Assembly: GCA_965204875.1 (NCBI GenBank) | Contig: OZ242020.1 | Coordinates: forward strand, 248,001-312,000 | DNA: 64,000 nucleotides | Direction: 5' to 3' | DNA from: Aldehydirespirator sp965204875 | GTDB lineage: Bacteria > Actinomycetota > Acidimicrobiia > Acidimicrobiales > Aldehydirespiratoraceae | In this document: in pieces, positions 24,012 to 31,956 of the stretch | How the letters are laid out: each line of letters opens with the position of its first letter | Position numbering within the stretch: position 1 is the first letter of the stretch | Position numbers and translations under genes: made by a program | Notes under the pieces: generated by a model | Seen by the model: the letters and a program-made list of their open reading frames with translations, nothing else | Told to the model about the DNA's origin: nothing | Database searches by the model: none

Positions 24012-26692
24012 CCGCACATGACGCCGCGGCCGGCGGCGCACCCTCTGTCACCGAGTTCGTTTGCAACGGCTCGACCGTGAGGGTGGGCCGGCACCCTCAC
24101 CTGCTGGCCGCGCTGCGCACCGAGCTGGGTCTGGTGGCAGCCAAGGACGGCTGCTCGCCGTCGGGGCAGTGCGGATGCTGCACGGTGCTGATCAACGGCA
24201 AGGCCCGCGTGGCCTGCCAGATCCCCCTCGGCAAGGCCCAGGGCGCCGAGGTCGTCACACCTGAGGGACTCGGCACCGAGGAGCGGCATCGCTACGCCGC
24301 CGCGTTCGGCGCGGCCGGCGCCGTGCAGTGCGGCTTCTGCACGCCGGGCATCGTGATGCGCGCCAAGGCGCTGATCGACCGCCACGGCGCCGCGCTGAGC
24401 AGGGACCAGGCGGCGCGCCATCTGGGGGCGCACCTCTGCCGCTGCACCGGCTACCTCAAGATCCTCGACGCGGTGCAGATGCTGGCAACCGGAGCCGACG
24501 GCCTCGCCGGCACACCGGTCGAGGTCAACGGGGGCGTCGGCTCACGGGCGGCCAGGTACACCTCGGCCGAGCTGACCCTCGGTGACAAGCTCTACATCGA
24601 CGACATGACCGTTGCAGGGATGCTGCACGGCGCGGTGCACCTCGCCGGTCACGCCCGAGCCGACGTCATCTCCATAGACACGGCGCGCGCCGCCGCGGAG
24701 CCGGGGGTGGCAGCGGTGCTCACCGCCGCCGATGTGCCCGGAGACCTCCGTGTCGGGCTGATACACCAGGACTGGCCGGTCTTCATCCCCGAGGGCGGGC
24801 GCACCTCGTACCTGGGCGACGTCATGGCCCTGGTGGTGGCGCATGACCGCGAGACAGCCCGCCGTGCCGCGGCCATGGTCGAGGTCGCATATGACCCCCT
24901 CGAGCCGATCACCGACCCGGCCGCCGCGGTCGCGCCCGGCGCTGCCGATGCCGTGTGGGGCCTCGACGGCAACGTCCTGTCGGTCTCCGCCTACACGCGC
25001 GGCGGCGACGTGGACGAGGCGCTGGCCGCCTCCGCTCACACCGTGCGCGAGACATTCCAGACACAGCGCGTGGAGCAGGCCTTCCTGGAGCCCGAGTCGA
25101 CTCTGGCCGTGCCCCGGCTCGTCGACGGCCGACGCCGCCTCGACGTCTACTCCGGCGGGCAGGGCGTGTGGGACGACCGCGATCAGATAGCGGCGGTGCT
25201 GGGCGTCGACGGCAGCGCGGTGTGGGTCGAGCAGGTCGCCAACGGCGGAGCCTTCGGCGGCAAGGAGGACTGCTCGAACCAGACGCAGACGGCGCTTGCC
25301 GCCTGGCTGCTCGACCGCCCGGTCAAGACGACCTTCTCGCGTGAGGAGTCGCTGCTCGTGCATCCCAAGCGCCATCCCGTGCGCGTCGCGCTGGAGGCCG
25401 GCTGCGACTCCCAGGGACGGCTCACCGCCCTGCGGGCGAGGATGCTGGGCGACTCCGGCCCCTACGCCTCGGTCGGCATGAAGGTGCTAGAGCGAGCCGC
25501 CGGACATGCCTGCGGCCCCTACGCGGTGCCCGTGGTGGACGTGGAGGCGGTGGCGGCCCGCACCAACAACAGCGTGTGCGGGGCGTTCCGGGGATTCGGC
25601 GCCAACCAGGCCCAGTTCGCCACCGAGGGGGCGCTCGACCGGCTGGCCGACGCCGCCGGGATCAGCGGCTGGGAGATCCGCCGGCGCAACGCCGTCACTG
25701 CGGGGTCCGTATGGGGTCCGGGCCAGATAATGGACGGCGGCGCCCTCGGCGCGCAGCAGTGCCTCGAGGCGATCAAACCGGCCTATGACCAGGCCCGTGC
25801 CGCGAGCAAGGCGGTGGGGCTGGGGCTGGGACTGAAGAACTCCGGGCTGGGCAACGGCCTTCTAGAGGTCAGCAGGGCCGTGGTGCATTTCGTGGCCGAC
25901 GACGCCAACGCTGCCGGCGACGCCCGCGGCGCCGGAACGCCGGCGGGCCCCGACACCATCGTCGAGGTGCGCCACTGCTGGACGGAGATGGGCCAGGGCG
26001 TGCACACGGTGGCGTTGCAGGTGGCGGTCGAGGAGCTGGGCGTGCGCCCCGAGCAGGTGCGGGTGCTCGTGGACACGAGCCGGGAGCTGGGAGCAGGCCA
26101 GACCACCGGGTCGAGGGGCACGCTCATGGGTGCCGGGGCGGTCGCGGACGCCTGCCGGGCCGCGCTCGCCGGCGGCTGCCTGACCGGCGTCGACTACGGC
26201 GGCGAGTACCGCATCGACTGGACCGACAAGCTGAGCGACGGGCTGGAGCACCCGGTGATCCACTCCACCTTCGGCTACGCCGCCCAGGTTGTGATCGCAG
26301 ACCCCGACACGGGCGCTGTGGAGAGGGTCGTGGCCGCGCACGATGTGGGACGGGCCGTGAACCCGCTGCTGTGCGAGGGCCAGATCGAGGGAAGCGTGCA
26401 CATGGGCCTCGGCTACGCGCTGAGCGAGGACTTCCCGTGCGACGACGAGGGCCGCCCGCGCTTCGACACCCTGCGAGCGCTCGACATAATCCGCGCCAAG
26501 GACATGCCGCCCGTCGATGTGATCCTCGTGGAGGCGCCCCAGCCCGACGCCCCCTACGGCATCAAGGGCGTCGGCGAGATCGGCCTCGTGCCCACGGCCG
26601 GCGCGGTGGCCGAGGCCATGCGCCAGGTGGACGGCCAGTGGCGCAACCGCCTGCCGATCAACGTCCACCAGCCCGTCATCCCCCGGACATGA
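24008..26692 (+). CDS. Xanthine dehydrogenase-type molybdenum hydroxylase with fused [2Fe-2S] domain (selenium-dependent type)
   Basis: 894 residues in one chain. Residues 1-170 are the two-cluster iron-sulfur domain: DGCSPSGQCGCCTVLINGKARVAC (plant-ferredoxin-type cluster) and VQCGFCTPGIVM ... LCRCTGY (second cluster). From about 180 on comes the molybdopterin domain: GVWDDRDQIA, NGGAFGGKED, AFRGFGANQAQFA, EMGQGVHTVALQ, and near the end IKGVGEIGLVPTAGAVAEAM. There is no FAD domain. This layout, together with the next gene, is what I know as the selenium-dependent xanthine dehydrogenase, in which Se is a cofactor ligand and not selenocysteine. Expected role: hydroxylation of hypoxanthine/xanthine or another N-heterocycle. 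The GTG start is set by the GTGA coupling. Confidence 0.85.
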   Translation: MTAHDAAAGGAPSVTEFVCNGSTVRVGRHPHLLAALRTELGLVAAKDGCSPSGQCGCCTVLINGKARVACQIPLGKAQGAEVVTPEGLGTEERHRYAAAFGAAGAVQCGFCTPGIVMRAKALIDRHGAALSRDQAARHLGAHLCRCTGYLKILDAVQMLATGADGLAGTPVEVNGGVGSRAARYTSAELTLGDKLYIDDMTVAGMLHGAVHLAGHARADVISIDTARAAAEPGVAAVLTAADVPGDLRVGLIHQDWPVFIPEGGRTSYLGDVMALVVAHDRETARRAAAMVEVAYDPLEPITDPAAAVAPGAADAVWGLDGNVLSVSAYTRGGDVDEALAASAHTVRETFQTQRVEQAFLEPESTLAVPRLVDGRRRLDVYSGGQGVWDDRDQIAAVLGVDGSAVWVEQVANGGAFGGKEDCSNQTQTALAAWLLDRPVKTTFSREESLLVHPKRHPVRVALEAGCDSQGRLTALRARMLGDSGPYASVGMKVLERAAGHACGPYAVPVVDVEAVAARTNNSVCGAFRGFGANQAQFATEGALDRLADAAGISGWEIRRRNAVTAGSVWGPGQIMDGGALGAQQCLEAIKPAYDQARAASKAVGLGLGLKNSGLGNGLLEVSRAVVHFVADDANAAGDARGAGTPAGPDTIVEVRHCWTEMGQGVHTVALQVAVEELGVRPEQVRVLVDTSRELGAGQTTGSRGTLMGAGAVADACRAALAGGCLTGVDYGGEYRIDWTDKLSDGLEHPVIHSTFGYAAQVVIADPDTGAVERVVAAHDVGRAVNPLLCEGQIEGSVHMGLGYALSEDFPCDDEGRPRFDTLRALDIIRAKDMPPVDVILVEAPQPDAPYGIKGVGEIGLVPTAGAVAEAMRQVDGQWRNRLPINVHQPVIPRT

Positions 26693-27765
26693 CGGGCAAC
26701 GCAGAGCCGGCCACCACATCCGGCAGCGACGACCACCGCGACAACAGCACGCCGGGGCTGGTGTGCGCGCACCATCATCTCTACTCGGCGCTGGCCAGGG
26801 GCATGCCCGCGCCCCCGCGCACGCCGCAGGGCTTCACAGACATCCTCGAGCTGGTGTGGTGGCGCCTGGACACGGCACTCGACCTCGGGATCATCGAGTG
26901 GTCGGCCAAGCTCGGAGCACTCGAGGCGCTCGAGTCGGGCACCACGGCGATCATCGACCATCACGAGTCGCCCAACGCCATCGAGGGCTCCCTCGACGTG
27001 ATCGCGCGAGCCTGCGCGGAGGTCGGCGTGCGGGTGGACTGCTGCTATGGCGTGACCGACCGCCACGGCCCGGTCGGGGCCGCGGCGGGACTCGCCGAGA
27101 ACGACCGCTTCCTGCGGGCCGGCGGCCGCGGCCACGTCGGGGTACACGCCGCCTTCACCTGCTCCGACGCGACCCTGGAGGCCGCCGCCGGGCTCGCAGC
27201 CGACCGCGGCACCGGCGTTCACATCCATGTGGCCGAGGGTGCGACAGACCGCTCCGCCGGCGCCCGCCTCGAGGGCCTGGCCGCCGGGGACTGGCTGGTG
27301 GTACACGCCGTGCACCTCGACCGCGACCTTGCAGGCACGATCGTGCACAACCCGAGGTCGAACATGAACAACGCGGTCGGCTACGCCCGCCCCGCGGCGC
27401 GGCCCAATCCGGTGGCGCTGGGCAGCGACGGGATCGGCGCCGCCATGCTGGAGGAGTTCCGCCTGGCCTACGCCCGCCACCGCGAGGACGATGTGACCGC
27501 CACTCCCGAGACGGCCTGGCGCTGGCTGGAGACGGGCTGGCGCCTGTTTCCCGAGGCGCTGGAGGACACCGTCACCTGGTCATATGACCGCATGGACGCC
27601 TGGTCGCTGGCCTTCACCACCGGCGTGCGCGCCCTCGACGTGGTCGTCGACGGCTCCACGGTGCTGCGCGACGGCCGGCCCACACGGGTGGACGCAGGCG
27701 AGGTCAGGGCCAAGGCGGCCGAGGCCGCCGCCAGACTGTTCGCCAGACTCGAGGCGAACCCATGA
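26689..27765 (+). CDS. SsnA-like metal-dependent amidohydrolase lacking the usual N-terminal strand domain
   Basis: 358 residues; the start overlaps the xanthine dehydrogenase stop by ATGA, implying coupled translation. Motifs match the SsnA branch of the amidohydrolase superfamily: metal-binding CAHHHLYSALARGM (HxH), FTDILELVWWRLDTALDL, TTAIIDHHESPNAIEGS, HIHVAEG, and LGSDGIGAAMLEEFRLA with the late aspartate. Relatives begin about 55 residues earlier with a beta-composite domain; here the protein begins almost directly at the first metal site. SsnA genes habitually accompany selenium-dependent xanthine dehydrogenases, but their reaction is not established. Confidence 0.75.
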   Translation: MTGNAEPATTSGSDDHRDNSTPGLVCAHHHLYSALARGMPAPPRTPQGFTDILELVWWRLDTALDLGIIEWSAKLGALEALESGTTAIIDHHESPNAIEGSLDVIARACAEVGVRVDCCYGVTDRHGPVGAAAGLAENDRFLRAGGRGHVGVHAAFTCSDATLEAAAGLAADRGTGVHIHVAEGATDRSAGARLEGLAAGDWLVVHAVHLDRDLAGTIVHNPRSNMNNAVGYARPAARPNPVALGSDGIGAAMLEEFRLAYARHREDDVTATPETAWRWLETGWRLFPEALEDTVTWSYDRMDAWSLAFTTGVRALDVVVDGSTVLRDGRPTRVDAGEVRAKAAEAAARLFARLEANP

Positions 27766-27784
27766 ACCGACACGAGGAGATCCC

Positions 27785-28801
27785 ATGACCCAGCCGGTGG
27801 CTCTCTACATCCAGGACGCGCACACTCTCGCCGAGTCGATGGAGCTCTCGCAGTACGCCGAGTCGAGGGGCTTCGTCGCGGTGTGGCAGGCCGACTCCCG
27901 CCTGGTGCGCGACGCCGTCGTGCCGATGGCGGCGATAGCCGCAGTCACCTCCCGCATCTCCGTCGGCAGCGGCGTCGTGGACTGCTGGACCCGCAATCCC
28001 GCCCGGCTGGCGTCCACCTTCTCCACGCTGGACGACCTCGCGCCGGGCCGGATCCTGCTGGGCATCGGCGCCTGGTGGGAGCCGCTGGCCTCCAAGGTCG
28101 GCGTGAGGCGGGTGCGGCCGCTCAAGGCGATGCGCGAGATCGTGGAGGCGTGCCGGGCGCTGCTCAACGATCAGACGGTCACCTTCGACGGCGAGTTCGT
28201 GCAGTTCGACGGGGTGGAGCTCGACTACGTGCAGCAGGAGCGCCGCCCCAAGGACGTGCCGATCTACATCGGCGCCACCGGCGCGAGGATGATGGCCCTG
28301 ACCGGCGAGATCGCCGACGGCGTCGTGTTCAACTACCTCGTGTCGCCCCGATACAACGCCGCGGCGATGGAGCACCTGGCCGAGGGTGCGGCCCGCGCCG
28401 GGCGCACCGTCGACGACCTCGACCGGCCCCAGCTGATCGTGTGCTCGATGGCCTCGGGGGACTCCGAGGCCGAGCGAACCGAGGCCCTCGACAGCGCCCG
28501 GATGCTGATAACCCAGTACCTGGGACAGCAGCCCCACATCATGAAGGCCTCCGGCGTTCCCGAGGCACTGCTGGACGAGGTGCGCGCCGTGCTGACCTGG
28601 CCCGCCACGCTGGAGCAGGTGAGGGCCGCGTCGAGGCTGGTGCCCGACGAGGTGGTGCAGATGCTGTGCGCGGCGGGCACCGCGGACGAGTGCCGGGACA
28701 AGGTGCGCCACTACATCGACAACGGCTGCACGACACCGATCCTGTACCCGCTAGGCGCCGACGCCAGGGCCATGATCGACGCCTTCGCCGGCTGGAACTG
28801 A
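27785..28801 (+). CDS. LLM-class flavin- or F420-dependent oxidoreductase
   Basis: 338 residues of the luciferase-like monooxygenase TIM-barrel family: AESRGFVAVWQADSRLVRDAVVPMAAIAAVTSRISVGSGVVDCWTRNPARLASTFSTLDDLAPGRILLGIGAW, which is the usual N-terminal half, then KDVPIYIGATGARMMALTGEIADGVVFNYLVS. The order and length resemble F420-dependent N5,N10-methylene-tetrahydromethanopterin reductase-like enzymes of actinobacteria, though FMN cannot be excluded. A good SD (GAGGAG) stands seven bases before the ATG. In context it may reduce or oxygenate an intermediate made by the neighbouring molybdenum hydroxylase or ring-cleavage enzymes; this is an inference. Confidence 0.85.
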   Translation: MTQPVALYIQDAHTLAESMELSQYAESRGFVAVWQADSRLVRDAVVPMAAIAAVTSRISVGSGVVDCWTRNPARLASTFSTLDDLAPGRILLGIGAWWEPLASKVGVRRVRPLKAMREIVEACRALLNDQTVTFDGEFVQFDGVELDYVQQERRPKDVPIYIGATGARMMALTGEIADGVVFNYLVSPRYNAAAMEHLAEGAARAGRTVDDLDRPQLIVCSMASGDSEAERTEALDSARMLITQYLGQQPHIMKASGVPEALLDEVRAVLTWPATLEQVRAASRLVPDEVVQMLCAAGTADECRDKVRHYIDNGCTTPILYPLGADARAMIDAFAGWN

Positions 28802-28910
28802 CGCCCTCTCCGGCTGGAGTTGACGCATCAGCCTGGAACTAGAGCATCAGCCTGAACCAAAGCGTCAGCCTGGAACCGACGCCTTCGCCGCCTGGAGCCA
28901 ACGCGTCAGT
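28782..28910. repeat. Degenerate repeat array of about 20 bases filling a convergent gap
   Basis: Seven diverged copies of GACGCCTTCGCCGGCTGGAA run from the last codons of the LLM gene to the stop codon of the convergent aldolase gene: CTCTCCGGCTGGAGTT, CATCAGCCTGGAACT, CATCAGCCTGAACCA, CGTCAGCCTGGAACC, CCTTCGCCGCCTGGAGCC and a last partial. The founder unit encodes the LLM C-terminus AFAGWN. No other content in the gap. Confidence 0.8.
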
Positions 28911-29610
28911 CGAGGGTCTCGACCCATTCCACGCCCATGGCGGCAAGCTTGTCGCGCAGGCCGTAGAAGTCGAGCCCGAGCTCCCCGGCCGCGAGCCTGG
29001 CGCGGGTTCCGGCCTCGGTTTCGAGGCGGGCGCTCGACCGCTCGAGGGCCCAGGCGGCCTCGCCGCGGGCCACGGCGACGACGCCGTCGTCATCGGCGCA
29101 GATCACGTCGCCGGGGTTGACCAGCTGCTCGCCGATCCGGACCGGCACATTGACCGAGCCGGGCGTGTACTTCACCGTCCCCCGGCAGGACACGTGACGG
29201 GCCCACACCGCGAAGCCCATCTCGCGCAGGTCGGATGTGTCGCGCACACCGGCGTCGGTGACGAGGCCCCGGACGCCGCGCGCCATCAGGGAGGTGGCCA
29301 GAAGATCGCCGACCGCACCGTGGGGCGACGGCGCCGTCGTGGCGACGACGAGGATGTCGCCCTGCCGGCACTGCTCGACCGCGGCGTGGACCATGCCGTT
29401 GTCGCCCGGATGGCACAGCGCGGTCACCGCGGTGCCGGCGACCCTCGTGCCGGCCTGGATCGGCGTGATGCCGGCGCCGAGGTAGCCGCGGCGGCCGATC
29501 GCCTCGTGCACCGTGGCGGTGCCGATGGGTGCGAGCTGATCGACCACATCGAGCGGCGCTCGCTCGATCGAGGTGACAACGACGCAGCGGTCGCCGTGGA
29601 GGTTGGTCAT
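28906..29610 (-). CDS. ligK: 4-carboxy-4-hydroxy-2-oxoadipate aldolase/oxaloacetate decarboxylase (RraA-like)
   Basis: 234 residues. It has the RraA/LigK fold signature: TATVHEAIGRRGYL near residue 33, HGAVGDLLATSLMARGVRGLVTDAGVRD near 95-125 (the glycine-rich loop plus the Arg-Asp pair that hold pyruvate and Mg2+), then TPGSVNVPVRIGEQLVNPGDVICADDDGVVAV. It cleaves the last intermediate of the protocatechuate 4,5-cleavage or gallate pathway to pyruvate and oxaloacetate. The ATG at 29610 overlaps the stop of the upstream hydratase gene by four bases (ATGA), supporting one operon. RraA-type regulator function is less likely given the neighbour. Confidence 0.85.
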   Translation of the reverse strand: MTNLHGDRCVVVTSIERAPLDVVDQLAPIGTATVHEAIGRRGYLGAGITPIQAGTRVAGTAVTALCHPGDNGMVHAAVEQCRQGDILVVATTAPSPHGAVGDLLATSLMARGVRGLVTDAGVRDTSDLREMGFAVWARHVSCRGTVKYTPGSVNVPVRIGEQLVNPGDVICADDDGVVAVARGEAAWALERSSARLETEAGTRARLAAGELGLDFYGLRDKLAAMGVEWVETLD

Positions 29611-30614
29611 CCCCTCGCTCCCAGCCGTGGGTAGACGCGGCGGGTGTTGGCCTCGAAGATGGCCGCGCGGTCGGCATCGGCGAGGTCGGCCGAGTCGATG
29701 TAGATCTTGGTGTCGTCGTAGTGGTTGCCCGTGTCGGGGTCGATGCCACGAACCGCACCGATCATCTCCGATGCGAAGAGGATGTTGGAGGCCGGCAGGA
29801 CGCCGACGAGCAGGTCGATGCCCGGCTGGTGGTACACGCAGGTGTCGAACCAGATGTGATCCATCAGGCCGTCGAGGTCCCACCCCCTGTCCTGCGCCAT
29901 GCCCCTGAACCGGCCCCAGTGGTACGGCACCGCACCGCCACCGTGGGGGATGACCCAGCGCAGGCCGGGGAAGTCTCTCATGAAGCCCGACGTGAGCGCC
30001 TGCACGAAGGCCGCGGTGTCGGCGCCGAGGTAGTGCGAGCCGGTGGTGTGGAAGTGCTCGTTGCAAGAGGTCGAGACGTGGATCATGGCCGGCACGTCGA
30101 GCTCCTGCATCCTCTCCCAAAGCGGCCACCAGTAGCGGTCCCACAGCGGCGGGCCGCTCCAATGACCACCCGAGGGATCGGGGTTGACGTTGCAGCCTAC
30201 GAACCCCATCCCGATGACACAGCGTTCGAGCTCGCGCACCGAGGAACCGATCGCGACGCCCGGCGACTGGGGCAGCTGGCACACCGGGGCGAAGCTCTCG
30301 GGATACAGGTCGCAGCACCGGCGTATGAGCTCGTTCTGATGCTCGCTCCAGAACCGCGACGTGTGCTCGTTGCCGACGTGGTGACCCATCCAGCTCGCCC
30401 GCGGCGAGAAGATCACCAGATCGGTGCCGCGCTCACGCTGGAACTTGAGCTGCGCTCCCTCCAGCGACTCCCGTATCTGGTCGTCGCCGACCTCTATGAC
30501 GCCCTTGTGCCCGACGTGGAGCGGGTCGGCTCGCACTGCGGCGGTCTGGGCGTCGCGCCACTCACCGACCGGCGGCGGCGTGGTGGTGTAGTGGCCGTGG
30601 CAATCGATGATCAC
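29607..30614 (-). CDS. ligJ: 4-oxalomesaconate hydratase (amidohydrolase-2 family)
   Basis: 335 residues from a GTG at 30614 (VIIDCHGHYTTTP). The amidohydrolase metal site HGH is at the start, SPRASWMGHHVGNEH near residue 80 and VIPHGGGAVPYHWGRF near 210 follow, and the family-specific FASEMIGAVRGIDPDTG is near 285. This adds water to 4-oxalomesaconate, giving 4-carboxy-4-hydroxy-2-oxoadipate, the substrate of the coupled ligK product. The reading frame continues upstream of the GTG but homology begins at IIDCHGHY. The gene is divergent from ligA across an 86-base gap that should hold promoters for both directions. Confidence 0.87.
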   Translation of the reverse strand: MIIDCHGHYTTTPPPVGEWRDAQTAAVRADPLHVGHKGVIEVGDDQIRESLEGAQLKFQRERGTDLVIFSPRASWMGHHVGNEHTSRFWSEHQNELIRRCCDLYPESFAPVCQLPQSPGVAIGSSVRELERCVIGMGFVGCNVNPDPSGGHWSGPPLWDRYWWPLWERMQELDVPAMIHVSTSCNEHFHTTGSHYLGADTAAFVQALTSGFMRDFPGLRWVIPHGGGAVPYHWGRFRGMAQDRGWDLDGLMDHIWFDTCVYHQPGIDLLVGVLPASNILFASEMIGAVRGIDPDTGNHYDDTKIYIDSADLADADRAAIFEANTRRVYPRLGARG

Positions 30615-30648
30615 AGGTCTCCCCGAGCCATAATCTACGCAAGCGACC

Positions 30649-30696
30649 TGCGGGGCGAGAGACCAGCGGGGCAAGAGACCTGCGGGGAAGGTTCGT
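30649..30696. repeat. 16-base tandem repeat in the ligJ-ligA promoter gap
   Basis: TGCGGGGCGAGAGACC (30649-30664), AGCGGGGCAAGAGACC (30665-30680) and TGCGGGGAAGGTTCGT (30681-30696) follow head to tail just before the ligA start. The last copy supplies the only SD-like sequence (GGGGAAGG). It could also be an operator array. Confidence 0.7.
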
Positions 30697-30700
30697 TGCG

Positions 30701-31099
30701 ATGGCGATCGACAAGCCGTACCTCGACATTCCGGGCACCACCGTCTTCGACGCCGATATGGCACGCTTGGGGTACCACCTCAACCAGATGGCGATGTCGC
30801 TCATGCACGCCGAGAACCGGGCGCGGTTCTCCGCCGGCGAGCGGTCGTACCTCGACGAGTGGGACATGACCGAGGAGCAGAAGCAGGCGGTCATCGACCG
30901 GGACTTCAACCGCCTTCTCGAGCTGGGCGGCAACATCTACTTCGTGGCCAAGATCGGCGCGGCCGACGGCCTGTCATATCTCCAGATCGTCTCGTCGATG
31001 ACCGACAACGACGCCGAGGGCCACGCCGCGATGATGCTCGGCGGCGGCCGCCCCATCGAGGGCAACCGCTACGTCCACGAGTGGCAGGGCCACCCGTGA
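30701..31099 (+). CDS. ligA: Protocatechuate 4,5-dioxygenase (or gallate dioxygenase) alpha subunit
   Basis: 132 residues, the small helical subunit of a class III extradiol dioxygenase. The whole protein fits LigA: IPGTTVFDADMARLGYHLNQMAMSLMHAENRARFSAGERSYLDEWDMTEEQKQAVIDRDFNRLLELGGNIYFVAKIGAADG. It caps the active site of LigB. The ATG at 30701 gives the normal length. Its stop overlaps the ligB start as GTGA. Substrate (protocatechuate, gallate or a related catechol acid) is not determined by this subunit. Confidence 0.92.
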   Translation: MAIDKPYLDIPGTTVFDADMARLGYHLNQMAMSLMHAENRARFSAGERSYLDEWDMTEEQKQAVIDRDFNRLLELGGNIYFVAKIGAADGLSYLQIVSSMTDNDAEGHAAMMLGGGRPIEGNRYVHEWQGHP

Positions 31100-31953
31100 G
31101 CGCCGGCATCACGGCCGGCCTGTTCATGTCGCACGTGCCCGCCATCGGCGCGGCGATCGACAGGGGCCTCACCGGCGAGCCCTACTGGCGGCCGCTGTTC
31201 GAGGGACTCGCCGGCGCCCGCGAGTGGATCCGGGACAACCCGCCGGACGTCGTGATCCTCGTCTACAACGACCACGGCAACGCCTTCAGCATGCGGATGA
31301 TCCCGACCTTCGCGCTGGGCATGGCGGCCGCGTACCGGCCCGCCGACGAGGGCTGGGGCCCCCGCCCCGTCCCGGTAGTCGAGGGCCACCCAGAGTTCTC
31401 GGCACACATCGCCCAGTCGGTCATCCCGGCCGGGTTCGACCTCACCCTCGTGAACGAGATGACCGTCGACCACGGCCTCACAGTCCCGCTGTCGATGATG
31501 TTCGACCGGCCCGAGGCCTGGCCGGCCAGGGTCGTCCCGCTGGCGGTCAACGTCGTGCAGCACCCGGCGCCGACCGGGCGCCGCTGCCTCGAACTCGGCA
31601 AGGCGATCCGCGCCGCCGTCGAATCGTTCGATGAGGACCTCGACGTCCAGGTCTGGGGCACCGGCGGTATGAGCCACCAGCTGCAGGGCGCACGCGCCGG
31701 CCTGATCAACACCGAGTTCGACCGGGAGTTCCTCGAGCGCATGATCGGTGACCCCGAGGGCCTCGCCGACATCGGTAACGTCCACTACCTGCGCGAGGCC
31801 GGCTCCGAGGGGGTCGAGCTCGTCATGTGGCTGGTCGCCCGCGGCGCGCTCGCGGATCTCGCCGGTGGCGGCGCGCCGACCGAGGCGCACCGGCTGTACC
31901 ACGTCCCGGCCAGCAACACCGCCGTCGGACACCTCATCCTCGAAGACGCCTGA
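31096..31953 (+). CDS. ligB: Protocatechuate 4,5-dioxygenase (or gallate dioxygenase) beta subunit
   Basis: 285 residues, the catalytic subunit. The non-haem Fe(II) ligands of class III extradiol enzymes are visible: His at about 13 in GLFMSHVPAIG, His at about 60 in LVYNDHGNAF and a glutamate at about 243 in the GSEGVELVMW region. The acid-base His near 194 sits in GTGGMSHQLQG. The enzyme opens the aromatic ring between carbons 4 and 5. LigC (dehydrogenase) and LigI (lactonase) are absent from the window while LigJ and LigK are present; gallate cleavage, which yields oxalomesaconate directly, would need fewer steps, so both substrates remain possible. Confidence 0.92.
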   Translation: MSAGITAGLFMSHVPAIGAAIDRGLTGEPYWRPLFEGLAGAREWIRDNPPDVVILVYNDHGNAFSMRMIPTFALGMAAAYRPADEGWGPRPVPVVEGHPEFSAHIAQSVIPAGFDLTLVNEMTVDHGLTVPLSMMFDRPEAWPARVVPLAVNVVQHPAPTGRRCLELGKAIRAAVESFDEDLDVQVWGTGGMSHQLQGARAGLINTEFDREFLERMIGDPEGLADIGNVHYLREAGSEGVELVMWLVARGALADLAGGGAPTEAHRLYHVPASNTAVGHLILEDA

Positions 31954-31956
31954 CGC

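Noticed and set aside
22566..24041. 491-codon minus-strand open frame over the second molybdoenzyme
   Set aside because: Shadow of a GC-rich gene; His/Gly/Arg-rich text without fold features.
26371..26688. Longer start of the SsnA-like gene within the dehydrogenase
   Set aside because: The text is Arg/Gly/His-rich shadow sequence without amidohydrolase homology; ATG 26689 with ATGA overlap is better.
24008..26692. Selenocysteine-encoding UGA in the xanthine dehydrogenase
   Set aside because: No in-frame stop occurs; selenium in this enzyme type is a cofactor ligand and not selenocysteine.
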